Source: Juglans regia (Eukaryota; Streptophyta; Magnoliopsida; Fagales; Juglandaceae). From it: a stretch of 64,000 nt of DNA. Within the stretch, counting starts at the first letter, position 1. Each line of letters begins with the position of its first letter. The notes beneath the pieces are model-generated. The model was not told where the DNA came from and searched no databases. It saw nothing but the letters and a program-made list of their open reading frames with translations. The position numbers and the translations under genes are program-made. Positions 1 to 13,130 of this stretch are shown here, piece by piece. The DNA is taken from the NCBI RefSeq assembly GCF_001411555.2, contig NC_049907.1, positions 35,113,866 to 35,177,865 on the forward strand. Direction: 5' to 3'.

Positions 1-11
1 GGATGCAACAA

Positions 12-3000
12 TTACTCGGATGTTCCAAGGAAATCAGAGAAGCTTGAGTATTTTGGCTTCCATCCTATTTCCTCACGAGTTTTCGAGTTGTTCAATCTCT
101 TACCCAGAGGATCACTTGTGCCTGCAAAAACAAGAGATGTAACCAAGGTGAGTCTCAGAATTTAATAGCACAAACAATTGATTCATATTGAAACTAAAGG
201 AATAAAAAAAAAAAATAGGATTAGTTTGAAGTCTCGGTGAGAGCCAGGGGGCTTACCTGTAAAGCCCTCGAACTTTTTGCTGAATTTTCCACTTTTAGCA
301 ACCAAGTCCATTACTTCCTGCCTGCCAAAAAATAAAAAAAATCACGGTTGGCATGTATAGAAAGCCCCATGGTGACAAGCAAGAACAATCTTATTGGCAG
401 TATATCATTAGCTACATGGAAACGGAAACGATAGGATTATAAGCTGAAATCACCGAGTTGAAATTTTGGATTTAAGTCGTCAAGGAGCCACATAGTTAAA
501 ATATACTCGCAATGTAAAAAAATAATATAAAATACCTGGATAAAGGATGATTATCACAACCCAAAAAAATCCGGCCATGAAAATTCTTCTTTAAGATTGC
601 AACTGAAAGGGAAGCTGCATCCTGTCAAGAAAGTACACCGGTCAGAATAATACCAGTATTTTAATGTCATCCCGGCACCAAGACAATAAGACTCATTATA
701 GAATACTAGAGCTAGAGGAAATGCCAGAAGCAATGCAAAGATAAACCAAATGCATCATGGGACTCAAAAGCGATTCCTTCTTTCTTTTAACATAATCAAA
801 ATTCAGAAAGCAGGGTAAGATAAACTCACAGAAAAAAAAAATATATATATATATATATATATTTTGATAAGAATATCAAGCCTTCAATGATTGAAATACA
901 TATTACAAGAAAAGGATACGGAATCTGCCTATAATTCATGAATAATAAATAGAGAATGAAGACATTTGCCACCTCATAGTGTATAAGATTCAGGATGTGA
1001 TCTGGACGAGCTTCAACAGTCCCTTTTTCTAACCAATAAACATGTGCACCTCTATCTGCTTTGTGTACATAGTTAAGTTAATCCTATTGACAACTTATTA
1101 CCGAAATTTCTTCTACAAATTTAAATGGAATTTTCACAAGACAAGTATCAACAAGGATATATAAAGTCCTGCCAATCTAAGAACACAACCACCAAATTCC
1201 AGCACTACATTTTCTGCTTTTAGAAGGACATCTGTTCTAGGGCTCCTCCCAATAGGTACTACCGGTGTGTCCTGCACAATAAGAATGTCAACACATTACA
1301 ACATGACAACACTCACATAAGTCACAGAAGGCAACATGCACAATGCACTCAGTACATTACAAAAGAAAGCTGATCATAGTTTCCTGAAAGGCAACCTCAT
1401 AAGTCAATGCAGAGAACAAAAAACCCTTTCATCATTCTAACAACAGAAAAATGTTACCAGCAGAACCGTGTGTTATGTTAGATGTAACACCTCATCACAT
1501 GGTCCATTGTCGTTGCAATCATATGGTGCAGAACTTGATGTAAATAAGAAAGAACCTTCGCCATTCCAGTTCAATGCAGCCACCCTGTTTAGCACACAAC
1601 CCAAACCAGTAAGGCAAAAACACAACTTCAGATGAGTAGATGGTAGGATGAATTATAAACCAGAGAGAATGATTGGGTCAACTCTTAGGCTAAGTAGAGA
1701 TTCATGGAACCAAGACTAGCTGCCCCTATAGAGCCTCTTACTGTAGTGTGGTTCTATTACCTTTTACTGCCCTTTTAGACAGCCTATAATAGGATATTTA
1801 GCTGGGTGATGAAGGTAAGCTCCATTCTTGTGAAGGAGCATTAAACAGGGATATATAGACCTTTCTTGAGCAAGATATTATATACTACGGTATTACATAA
1901 AAATGCATCATCAAAACCGTATATACACTCTCACAAGATATTATCATCAACACAATGGGTCCATAGACCATATATAGGCCTTTCTTTGGCCGGATATAAA
2001 CACCTAACAAGCAATCATTTTATTACAAGTAAATCCTATTACAATTGGGGAAAAAGGTAAATCCTAATACATCCATGTCATATCAGGAAGCTAGTTTAAA
2101 TTGAGATGTTCTTAGGTAATAATTCTCAAAGCTTCCCAGAAATTCTCAAACCTTACCTGACATCACCGGGATAGTCTGAAGTTCGGTAAGGAGGAGCACA
2201 GAAAATGACATACGGAAACTTGTGTGTCGCTGTAGTCCCCTTCAAAGATGGATCAATACCCATCTTAATCAATTCATCATGGTGATCAGTGGAAACCGTT
2301 TGCCCAAAAACTTGACAACCTGGATGTTCCTGCTCAAATATAATACCCCCAAAACTTTAGCATTTTTTTTTAGCACAGAGCACCTATGTAATGTACCTAG
2401 GAACAATCGCAAGCAGCTTCTACCAACTTTTAGAACTAATATCCAAATGTATAACAAAGAATTGCCAAATACTCTCCCAATCCCATACAAAATAATCTAT
2501 TTTAATGCCAAATACAGTTATGAATTGTGCAAGTATCGCAAACACTTCTTGAAAAAGAAAGATCCACTGTTTAAAAATTAATTTTCTGGCTCCATATTTA
2601 CTCATTTTAAGGAATGACCGACGCTTCCATAGAGTACTCTATGGCAAATATCATTTCATATATATACAAATTCACATGCCGATAAATGTTGCAAAACCAG
2701 ATTGAAAGAAAAAGCAAATCAAAAGAAAGATAAACACTGACTTAAAGAGGCCAAATAGTACTTATATCATACCTCCCGCCATTTTTCTGCGACTAAGCGA
2801 CCCAGAACACCAGGTCCGACTATCAGCAGGTCATTCTCGCCCACCAAACCAGAAGAAGCAGCCTCTACTGCTTCGTTTGCTGCAGCTTCAACACACAATC
2901 AATCAAACAACCTACATTAAAAAAGGCTTCTCTAACGACTAACACAGTTATTGAAGGGAAAATTCACTCTAGTGCGCCCTCTTTGGTTAAGGGGATCTAA

Positions 3001-3338
3001 GTAAGGGTAGCAACCGGTTGAATCATAAATCATGTAATGCGATTAAATACTTGTCTTAAACCAATTACAAAAGAAGCATGAAAATCTGCGTAAGTGAGAG
3101 AGCTCGAGAGGGGGGGACCAATGGTGGAAGAAACGTTGAGTTGAATAGGCGTGGCCATGGAACAGCGTTTGTTGATGGAATTTGGATTTTTGAGGAGCGA
3201 CGCCGAGCGTTTCGAGACGGAAGGGATTGATGAGAAAGGGAAACAAGAAAGCTCTGAGGAATGTGCAACGAGTCTCTGAGTCTGAGCCGTCGTCGTAGTG
3301 GAGGTGGTGGAGGGTGTGGCACACGTAATGGTTCCCAT
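12..3338 (-). CDS. NAD(P)-binding Rossmann-fold protein, predicted plastid-targeted (9 exons)
   Basis: Exons read on the minus strand: about 3069-3338, 2773-about 2885, 2157-2329, 1491-1584, 1161-1271, 973-1062, 536-621, 257-321 and 12-121. Phases agree from exon 2 to the TAA at 12-14. Only the exon 1/2 junction is uncertain: donor at 3068 or a few bases on, acceptor near 2885 or 2862. The product is about 360 residues. The first 85 or so residues are Ser/Thr-rich with few acidic residues, like a chloroplast transit peptide. A dinucleotide-binding loop follows (LLIVGPGVLGRLVAEKW, a GxGxxG motif), then a conserved-looking CAPPYRTSDYPGDV segment, AGLYKADRGAHVYWLEKG, and a C-terminal EEIGWKPKYSSFSDFL typical of extended-SDR/epimerase-like proteins. 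It resembles the plant NAD(P)-binding family that includes Arabidopsis At1g19690 (from memory). The substrate is unknown. The start at 3338 is the first in-frame ATG downstream of a TATA-like site at 3432-3439. Confidence 0.85.
1063..1160 (-). other. Probable U12-type AT-AC intron
   Basis: This 98-base intron separates exons 5 and 6 of the Rossmann-fold gene. Read on the minus strand it begins ATATCCTTG directly after the codons for AGLY and ends in AC directly before the codons for KADRG, with phase 0 on both sides. No GT donor gives the same in-frame junction. ATATCCTT is the minor-spliceosome 5' site consensus. A branch-site-like ACTTAAC (about 1072-1078) sits with its branch A about 10 bases from the 3' end, as expected for U12 introns. 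Confidence 0.85.
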
Positions 3339-3431
3339 ATATCACGACTTCCGAGGGATAAAGCGGGTAAGTACTCCAGCGCGTCTTACGAACTTTCTGC
3401 AGACAAATTTCTGTATGAGATAGAGATCGGA

Positions 3432-3464
3432 TATTTATATGTACCAATCGTTGTACTACACGTG
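3432..3464 (-). promoter_or_regulatory. TATA box and G-box upstream of the Rossmann-fold gene
   Basis: On the minus strand TATAAATA lies at about 3432-3439, some 95 bases before the start codon. A perfect CACGTG core lies just upstream at 3459-3464. The spacing suits a light- or ABA-responsive plant core promoter, but activity is inferred only from motif identity. Confidence 0.45.
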
Positions 3465-3936
3465 GCTTTTAGATTGAATTGACCTTCTTACGGCAATTTA
3501 CGTCGACCTTGCAAGTTGTAATGGCGAAGAGTTCCATTTTCATCTAACGTCAAATCAAAGGTAAAAATCAAATTTTTTTTAACAAAAATAATATTTTATT
3601 AAGCAGTTGCGTAAAGTAATAGAAAAAACCTAATACTTCAGGATTTTTTTTATTTTTTTAATAATTATGAAAGTATTTTTTAATAATATTATTATTATTT
3701 TTTATTTTTTAAAATATTTAAAACTGTTAATATATATATTTATATATATAAAATACTAGTAACGTACTAACGGTAGCTCCCGCTGTAGAGCCACCCATTT
3801 TCTTTTTTCCGTTCTTATCATTAGGTATGAATCATGATCTAACCTCCACCAACTACCGTCACCTATAACATAATAAATAAGACCTTTCAACATGTTTTAG
3901 ACAAGGTGGGACATCAACTACTCCTGTATTTTAAAT

Positions 3937-4152
3937 CTTTAGAGTGTTGAAATAAAATAATATAAGATGAAATGAGATTTGATGTGATGTGATAATTTTA
4001 GATAAATTAAATAAAATATTATTTTTTAATATTATTATTATTTTAAAATTTAAAAAAATTGAATTATTTATTATATTTTACGTATAAATTTAAAAAAATT
4101 ATAATAATTAAATGAAATGAGTTGAGATTACTTCTCAATTCAAATGGAACCT
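3937..4152. repeat. AT-rich MITE copy (GTTTGGAT-type family)
   Basis: Shares the family core (AAATATTATTTTTTAATATT, then a Leu/Lys-poor A/T block and TTTATTATATTTTA). It is flanked by GAGTTGAGAT-type ends and CAAATGGAACCTAAG on the right. Confidence 0.6.
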
Positions 4153-4749
4153 AAGATTCAAATATATATATATATATATATTTTTTAAGATAAAATCTTA
4201 TTTACAAATTTGATTATTTTTTAGGATCATATATGATAAATTGGGTATTAAATTTTAAGATATTGTAGAGCACTTTCACGAGTTTTTTGTCCCATTTTCT
4301 TCACCATCTCCCCTCCCAAAGGGATTAACCAAAGTATAGAAACATGCCAAAACTAGAAGATTTCATGGAAGATTGAAACCACGTTGTACAATCAGGTAAT
4401 AGTTCTATTCTCTCGTGTGAATATATGGTGTTAATTGTTTTAGGATTCCTTGTTTTTAATTTTATTTTATAAAAAAATTTATATTTAGTTACTTTTGTGT
4501 ATTATTTACGCACTCCACTAATATGATTGATTGCGTTATTTTTTTTAATATAAAATAACTGTCCATATCAATAGAGTGCATATATAATACGTAAAAATGA
4601 TTGTATATAACATTTCTATTCTTTTATATTTTGGCTTTAAAGCATTCTCATCAACCTCACACAATAGTCTTAAATAGTGCTAGTCAGCCGCCTAGTATTT
4701 TACTGTTCAGTACATACTAGTGTAATTTTTTCTTTCCTTCGAACGTCTT

Positions 4750-4938
4750 TAGGTTTCGTTCGGTTCCTTAACTCCTCTCAACTCATCATTACAACTTTTT
4801 TAAATTTTAACACAAAATATAATAAACAATTCAATTTTTTCAAATCTCAAAATAATAATAATATTAAAAAATAATATTTTAACAATATTTTATCATCTCA
4901 ACTCAACTCAACTCACTTCAGCATCTAAACACAATCTT
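4750..4938. repeat. AT-rich MITE copy, opposite orientation
   Basis: Begins GGTTTCGTTCGGTTCC and ends with tandem AACTCAACTC followed by CATCTAAACACAATC. Both ends are recognisable as the same family, inverted relative to the copy at 3937. Confidence 0.6.
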
Positions 4939-6562
4939 AAACATTAAAAAATACATCAATTTACTAGTAATTACTTATATAATTATTAAATAAAAAAATA
5001 AAATATATAAACAGAGGCAAAACCACGAGATAAGTTAGCATTTTCCGTACGGCATCCCTACGAGCTAAGAACATTCCCAACCGATCATGTAAAACTTCTA
5101 TTTCTATATAATTTAAAGAAAATAGTCTAAAAGTTGCATCCAATTAATTATCTATTTCATTTCTAATTTACAATTGACTACAGTATTACCGTTACATCTA
5201 GCGGTAACTATTCACAATTATTAAATTATTTTTTAATCATTTCTCTCTCATATATCAATCTTCCAAGCACTTATATGTACGGTACTGCACCTTTAACGTT
5301 AATTTTCATATGAAATATACTTCATTGTCTACTACTCTCCTCAGCAACGCAACATTAATTTTAATATCATATATATATATATATATTAGAATTGCTACAG
5401 GTTGTACAAAAATATCAAATATGTATATACTCTAGTATGAAAGAAAATACCCTCTAATTTAGATTAATTTTATTATATAATATTTTCTTTTTACTTTTTA
5501 AATTAATTTATATTTTGATTTAGTTTATAAATTTGGATTAATTTAAAATAGAATATAACTACATGACATTTTATATGAAAAAATATTGCAAATATAAAAT
5601 AGATATGAGAATAGTTAGAAAAAATATTTTAAATTAATAAAAAAGATTAAAAAGTATAATATTTAAATGATATGAAGAAAAAATAGATAAGTTGATATAT
5701 GATATATTGTAAAAATTAGTATATAAAATAGAAAAAATAAATTTTGAATATGTATTTTAGAAGATAGGATGAATGATCAATTGAGAGTGTTCTAAGATAC
5801 TAATTATTCAGTTTTGCTGCACTAAGAGCATTGGCATTGGCATAGCTAAATATTTTTTCATCTTTAAATTTAACAAATATTATCTATATTTACTCCACAT
5901 TGAATTAGTTAAATTGTTTTCATCCAAACTATAAGTTATAGTAAACTTATTATTCTTTTCAAATATAAAAAGAACTATAGTAAGCCTAAAAATATTTTTT
6001 GAGATTATTATATTATAGATATGAAATTTTTATTCATATGAGATTTTACCATCTATATACATATAAGATTATTATATTATAGATTGTTGGAATGTGAAAA
6101 TAAAAATGAATATGATTTGTTGGAGGTTATTGAAGATTAAAAAAATAAAATAAAAATTAATTAAAAATAATAAAAAATAATAAAATTTTATTATTATAAA
6201 GAGTGTGATGATTAATTTAATATAGACTTTAAATTTTAAAAAATTAATTAAAAATAAAAAAATTACATATTAATTAAAATTTAAAAAATATGATGACCAA
6301 TCTAATATTAATGGTCTAATGCTCGATGAGCTTCTAATTGTCCTTTCCATATCGTTTTCATCGAGCTAAGCTACTTCGATCTCGACTGACATCATCGACA
6401 AATATGACGTGTTTGTCCATGGTCAAAAGAAGCTAGCTAGCTCACCAACCTTAACAACCTTTGTTTCCAGGTGTTTGTCCGTTATTCCACTAGCTAATTC
6501 AGTCTTTATTACATGGTTAAATGCTAATTCAGTCCGTTATTAATCTCACCCAATATAAATTA

Positions 6563-6772
6563 TAAGGTCTTGTTTATTTTAACAATTCATTTTAATTTAT
6601 CTTATTTAATTATTATAATTTTTTTAAATTCTTATATAAAATAAAATAAATAATTTAATTTTCTCAAATCTTAAAACAAGAACAATATTAAAAATATATA
6701 TTCTAATAATATTTTATTCAATTTTTAACTTTAATTTTAATTGATCTCATTTATAAAAACAAACGAGACCTA
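6563..6772. repeat. AT-rich MITE copy, degenerate
   Basis: Starts AAGGTCTTGTTTATTTTAAC and ends with ACAAACGAGACCTAACTCC. The terminal GGTCTTGTTT and AAACGAGACC are inverted repeats, so both ends of this insertion are preserved. Confidence 0.55.
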
Positions 6773-7486
6773 ACTCCTCTTTCAAAAAAGACTACCTCAA
6801 ATTCAAGCAAATATTTCAATAGTGTGAGTAATAGAGTGAGTACGTGAAGTGATTTTATATAATTTATGAATAATACTACCATGCCTCTTTATTTTCGATC
6901 GCTTATATTTTTAATTTTTTAATTTTTTTCTTGATAATTAAGGAAATGATTATTAGTGTATTGATATTTTTTTATTTTTTAAAAATATTTAAAAAATATT
7001 AAAAAAATTATAATTTACATTAGGCGGCACAAAGAGCGAACAAAAGAGACGGCATAGTAGCACCGCTTATAATTTATTGTTAATTTAATACTATTTTGTT
7101 TGAAATATTTAAATTGACAGCAATAAATAATGTAGAATTTACTTTATGCATTACTCCCTTTCTCATTTTAGACATTTAAATTCAAGCAAAAACTTGAGAG
7201 GACATTGGATACCAGTTTATTATTGACAAATCACAAAAAGAAAAAAAAATTGATAATTTTCAGTATACCAAAATTAAATATTTTTAATTACTAATATCGT
7301 ACCACGTTGCATATTTATTTGTGAATTTTATCGATGATTTTATCTTAATGAGATGATAAATTACAAGCGATATTTCAAATTGAAAGGTAATAAAAGTCAT
7401 CCCTTTTCTTTTGGTTGACGTGGCCACCAGTTATTGGTATCCTATGGGACACACCACAAGCTTTCCCTACAAAAAGGTCCACTCAA

Positions 7487-7523
<37 letters not shown>

Positions 7524-8053
7524 GAGATATGCCATCGAAACTAAAAAAAATTTAGGTCAAATGATTTGGATACAGAAATTATCTTGTTTTATTTTATTTT
7601 ATTATTATAATTTTTTAAAATTTATATATAAAATATAATAAATAATGTTATTTTTAAATTATAAAATAATAATAATATTTTATTTAATTTATTTAAAATT
7701 AATTAATTTTATTTTATTATATAGAATAAAAAGAATTTTAGAGAAGAAAAAGGACAGTACCGAAATTGAGAAAGACAAATTGAGCCTCACAGTCCAGGCT
7801 GTATGTATGGCTTCGGTCAGGGTAGTCAAAAAGCTCAAAGACCCAAGAGAGAGAGTGATCCATAAATATTCCTTCTTTTTTTCTAGTACACAAATCTTTG
7901 AATCTGAGCTGTGGAAGTCCAACTGAAAACTCACTCCCAAAATCCTCACTCTAAAAACACACACACACACACATAAAATAAGATTTTTTTTTTTGTTACT
8001 GTTTCTCTGTGCTTTTCCTTTTTCGAGTGTTTGCTTGTTGCTGTTGTGTGTGT

Positions 8054-8379
8054 ATGGATCATAGAGGGGTCGATTTTAATTAATTTATTTAACGACTGTG
8101 CCACAGTTTGTGGGCAACTCCAAATCATTGCTCTCCCTCACTTTTGTCTCCAAAAAGCTTCGCCCTCTTCAATTAGCGTATGCACATTCTGTAATCAATC
8201 CAGCACTCCCTTTTTTATCCCATTAGGGTTTCGGCGTGTTTCTGTGTGTGTGATTCGTTGATTGGGGAGGTTGTGTTTGGATGCAGAGAAAGTTGCGGGA
8301 AATGTGGTGAGAGGATGAGTCGATGAGAGAGTGGGATGGGGTGTGTGTTTGGGAGAGAAGTATCGGCGAAGCTGAGTGA
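8054..8379 (+). promoter_or_regulatory. Upstream ATGs in the kinase leader, one overlapping the main start
   Basis: Four short frames precede or overlap the main ATG at 8336: about 8054 (about 9 codons), 8281-8310, 8315-8326 and 8323-8379. The last begins 13 bases before the main start, in another frame, and ends inside the coding region, so initiation there would exclude the main start. Whether all lie in the mRNA depends on the transcription start, which is not visible. Confidence 0.5.
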
Positions 8380-10857
8380 GGCACAGAAGGAGAGGAAGCA
8401 GGAAAAGGTTAGGGCTGAGAGAGCTGAGGTTGGGGAGGCTCACAACGGCGGGAATCGGAAGGAGAATGAGGAGGGGGAGGAGGAGGAGGAGAGGAGTGCG
8501 CGGCCTCGGAGAAGGTCTTCGAGGCCGAGGCCGAATCCGCGGTTGAGTAATCCGCCGAAGCACGTGTATGGAGAACAGGTGGCCGCCGGCTGGCCCTCTT
8601 GGCTCTCCGCGGTCGCCGGCGAAGCCATCAATGGCTGGACGCCCCGGCGAGCCGACACCTTTGAGAAGCTCGATAAGGTAATCCTTTTGATTTCAACTGC
8701 TCAAGTTCCAGTTTTAGTATTTGTGCGACTTTCTTTATTTTGATGAAAGTTGAAGTAGTTTTATTTATGTTTGGTATTTGAGAAAAATGTGGGGGGAAAG
8801 ATAAGGAAACAAAATTATTAACTGGAATAAATTTAATGCCAATATAATCAATTTGGCTACCTTTTTATTCTCTTCAAGCAATAAGGTTATGGATGTCTCA
8901 GTCTTTTAATTCATACTTCTATCCATCGTGATTAGATTGGGCAAGGTACATACAGTAATGTCTACAAAGCCAGGGATGCTTTGACGGGAAAGATTGTTGC
9001 ATTGAAGAAGGTTCGATTTGACAATTTGGAGCCTGAGAGCGTAAAGTTCATGGCCAGAGAGATTCTCATCCTGCGCCGTTTAGATCATCCCAATGTTGTA
9101 AAATTGGAAGGTCTGGTGACTTCGAGGATGTCCTGTAGTTTATACCTTGTATTTGAATATATGGAGCATGATTTGGCTGGCCTTGCTGCAAGCCCTGTAA
9201 TCAAGTTCACAGAATCTCAGGTATTGGCAGTCTTATTTTCCACTTTTTTATTAGTTTAGTTGAAGAGAGATATATGCCTTGGGTAACTTTTAGTCTATGG
9301 GCCAGTAATCCTGAAGAGGCCCTGTTGTTTCTTATCTCGTATCTCGTATATATTATGGACGTGGCAGGTCAAATGTTATATGCACCAATTATTATCTGGG
9401 CTTGAACACTGTCACAACCGTAATGTGCTGCATCGTGATATAAAGGGGTCAAATCTTTTACTTGACAATGAAGGAGTTCTTAAGATTGCTGATTTTGGAT
9501 TGGCTTCGTTCTTCGATCCTAATCACAAGCAGCCTATGACCAGTAGGGTGGTTACTTTATGGTATCGTCCTCCGGAACTTCTTCTCGGTGCTACTGATTA
9601 TGGTGTAGGTGTGGACCTCTGGAGTGCTGGTTGCATTTTAGCTGAGTTGTTGGCAGGGAAGCCTATCATGCCTGGTCGCACAGAGGTATCTACTCTGTGT
9701 TTGAATGCGTTCTATAAATTAATTTATTGCTTTCTTCAATATATTTATGATGCTCTTTATGGGCTAATTGATATTTTGAGGTACTGGAGATCTATTGCAT
9801 TCTGTGTTACTTGAAGTTGTTGTGTACCCAACACTTCTGTTGCCGCCATTGCTGATGAATTTTATCTTTTACGTTAATTAGGTGGAGCAGCTTCATAAGA
9901 TATTTAAGCTCTGTGGTTCTCCATCTGAAGAGTATTGGAAAAAGTCAAAGTTGCCACATGCAACCATATTTAAGCCCCAACAATCATACAAGCGATGCAT
10001 CACAGAGACTTTCAAAGATTTTCCACCATCATCGTTGCCACTAATCGAGACCCTCCTTGCAATTGACCCAGCTGAACGTCAGACGGCCACTGCTGCATTG
10101 AGGAGTGAAGTGAGATTTTTTATTCAACTACTATATTTAATCTTCTTAATTTGCCTCTTTGTATGGCTGGTTTGATTAAGAATATCTGGGTGAAGCATCC
10201 AATTTTCTTCATTGTTAAGTTTCTTTAGACATCTTTTTTAAGGTTAGCCATCTTCTGTCTAGGTTTGTTTCAATTGTTAACTTTGTATTGATAGCTAAGA
10301 GCTCTGCACTCCCTATATTGTTTATAAGGAGAACCGAGATATACTATGAATTACAAAACAGTTCCAATGAAGACTGATAAACTTTGGTATTGGATAGACG
10401 AAAGCAAGGTTCTGTAAACTATTTTGGCTAATTGAATGCAATCTAATTTCCATGACATCAAGATTTGATTTGTATTGTTTACTCTGGTCTTAAGCGATCT
10501 GGATGTATTTAGTCTTTGACTTTTCTAGACAGGAGCTTTGTTACTACTGCTGGAGCCTGGAGATATGAGTGCCTTTTTCTCTCTCATTTTAAACACAATT
10601 TTTTTTTCATCAAGCAGTGTTTAAAAGACTCCATTTTCACTTAGGTTATGGATCAATGGCTGGATGCAAATGAGCAGACCCAAGGCTAGCCAAGAATTTG
10701 ATAGTTATCTATAAAAAGAGAATAAAAGGGATTAGTTCAAGCTTGTATTGAGCTTTAAATTTGTAGTGTGACTAGTGTCCATGCTTGGTTTCATGTAGAT
10801 TTCTTTAAGCTTATGCTTTTACACATGCCTAAATGGCATATTCATTAGCTGAAACCA

Positions 10858-10888
<31 letters not shown>

Positions 10889-13130
10889 TAATTTTATAGA
10901 AGAGTATTTGATGTGTACATGTGATTTTACTTTTTTTTTTTGGGCAGTTCTTCACATCTAAACCTTTTGCATGCGAGCCATCTAGCCTTCCCAAATATCC
11001 TCCAAGCAAGGAGATGGATGCTAAGCTACGGGACGAGGAAGCTAGAAGGTAGATTGCTGCAATTAATTTTGATATCTTTTTGTTCATCTAATCGAGTTTG
11101 GTAGTGGTTGAATTTAGTGCATGGCTTTTTAGGCTTGTATAATGTTGCGAGGGTTCTTTATAAAGCTCTATCTAACAATCTGAAATATAGCTCAGATCAG
11201 GTTCCATTAAACTCGACTTGTGTTTGATTATTCCTTCCTTTTACCTTAAAAAAGACAATCTGAAAAATTGTCAATTAATTTGTGTAGGGAATTTGACAAA
11301 GTAAATTTTTTAACAATTTCCATATATTACTCAAATCCGGTGCTTCTTGATTACCTATTAAAACAAAAAAATTACTCAAATCCGGTGCCTCATAATATGT
11401 CTGCAGCACTATTGCACTTTTGTCATAGGGACTTTTTCATCTGATGAACTATTTTCTTTTTGCTCTTTTACTATTTTCTTTTTGTCATAGTCCAGTTTGT
11501 TAGGCATTTCTTATATGAGTTAATTTCTAGATCATTTGAAAATTCTTTTTCTTCATCTTCATCTTCATCCTGCTCTTCTTTGCAAAGACAAGCGTTTCTG
11601 TTATTGTCTAAATATCTTATTAATGGCTTATTTTATTTTTCTTCCACCCCCCCCCAAAAAAAAAAAAAGCAAAAAAAAGAGTAAAGGACTCTCCAATTCT
11701 AACCTTAAATGAGCTTCATGACCATGGTCCATAGATTGAGAACTGCTGGGAAAGCTAACGCTGATGGTGTGAAAAGATCTCGCCAACGTGATCGAGCTGT
11801 AAGGGCAATTCCTGCACCAGAAGCAAATGCTGAGCTTCAAGCCAATCTTGATGTATGTCAGATAAGTTGCTCCTTTCAGGAAAAAAAAAAATTTCTAGCT
11901 TATGTTTTGCATCAAGTTAACAGCACAAAGTTGCCGAGGCTCCGGTCATTTGGACAGACAGGATAATTTTTTGTCAATAACTTTCTGTGAAATTTAATGG
12001 ATTAAGTTGTTTGGACGAGAAAGTGTTACCTTGAAAGGCTAGGAACATTCAAACTCTTCCATTATTGGCTGATTAGGTAGATCCATGTGAGTGGAGATGC
12101 CTGTGGATCTCCATGGTATAATTCTATCTATAATTCTGATGTCTTACTTTTCTCTCCCTCTGCTTTCGCAGGGAAAGCACTTTCAAGCATGCAAATTCCC
12201 TAGAAACAAAAGAGCCTGTTTGCTAGTAAATGGTTAACCGGCGCCAATTTGTGAATAATGCCATACAATTACCTTAGCATAAGAGAAATAAAAAGGAACA
12301 ACTGACTTTTGTATCATGAGGAATAAGTTGGTGCGCCAAGCTGTGTTGTTGTTTGAAGTATTGATGGAAGGAATGTGTGGAATTGTTGAGAAATGACATA
12401 GATAATGCTTGAAACCTTGGGAAACTCATATATGTCTTAGGCTTGACACGCATGGACTTATGTAGCAATTGACTAGTATGAACTACTAATAATGGATAGC
12501 AGGTCATACCTTTTTGCTGGGGCCAAGATATAGTGAACTAACATTCTAGTATCTGAGTCAAGCGATTAATTATCTAATTATAGAGAGCACTGTATGCTAA
12601 GTTATAGGATATAGATTAGAACACCTTTGCTTTTTCTTTGCTGATTTGAGACTTTCATAAATGGTGCCGTCTCTCTCCCTCTCCTCACAATGCAGAATCC
12701 ATAAGTTATAAATGCTTCACATTCCTGCAGATTTTAGTCCTCTTCAGGCTCGTACTGTATCTCTTAAAACAAAGCCAGTGGAGTCTATTTCCAATTGATT
12801 AGTTATGATAACTGTATTTTTAATTTTTTATGCTACTTATAATTCCAGAGGAGGCGGCTAATAACACATGCAAATGCGAAGAGCAAGAGTGAGAAGTTTC
12901 CTCCTCCACACCAAGATGGAACGCTTGGCTATCCTTTGGGTTCTGCACATCATATGGATCCAGGTTTTGATCCTCCTGAGGTTCCATTCAGTTCTACACA
13001 CTTCTCATATTCAAAACCATCTATCCAAACTTGGTCTGGGCCATTGGTGGAATCTGCTGCTGGTGGTGCTCCAAGGAGAAAGAAACATACATCTGGTGAT
13101 GCACAGTCAAAATCATCAAAGAAAAGATAA
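8336..13130 (+). CDS. CDK-like Ser/Thr protein kinase (At1g54610-type), N-terminally acylated
   Basis: Seven exons, all GT-AG: 8336-8677, 8936-9220, 9368-9685, 9882-10109, 10948-11048, 11735-11852 and 12849-13130. Together they give 557 residues. The N-terminus MGCVFGRE has Gly2 and Cys3, a myristoylation/palmitoylation pattern, so membrane association is likely. A low-complexity Glu/Arg-rich linker follows. The kinase domain starts near residue 110: Gly-rich loop IGQGTYSNV (115-123), ATP-binding Lys138 (VALKK), catalytic Asp233 in HRDIKGSN, DFG at 251-253, activation-loop VVTLWYRPPELLLG and DLWSAGC. The cyclin-binding PSTAIRE helix is replaced by a divergent segment (EPESVKFMAREI, about 146-157). 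The C-terminal tail is basic and rich in Ser, Pro and His (ends SSKKR). All catalytic residues are present, so it should be active. Cyclin partners and substrates cannot be told from sequence. It belongs to the plant CDK-like group often annotated as probable kinase At1g54610. Confidence 0.92.

Larger units (their letters stand above)
3482..7700. other. AT-rich intergenic region with MITE relics
   Basis: About 4.2 kb between the divergent Rossmann-fold and kinase genes. It is very AT-rich, has no credible coding frame and carries at least three AT-rich MITE copies (listed separately) plus TA microsatellites, the longest near 7488-7520. A TATA-like stretch (TTATATAGAATAAA, about 7716-7730) could serve the downstream kinase gene. 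Confidence 0.6.

Noticed and set aside
3043..3447. 134-codon minus-strand frame over exon 1
   Set aside because: It reads an alternative frame of the Rossmann-fold exon 1 region and begins upstream of the TATA-like site; composition is not transit-peptide-like.
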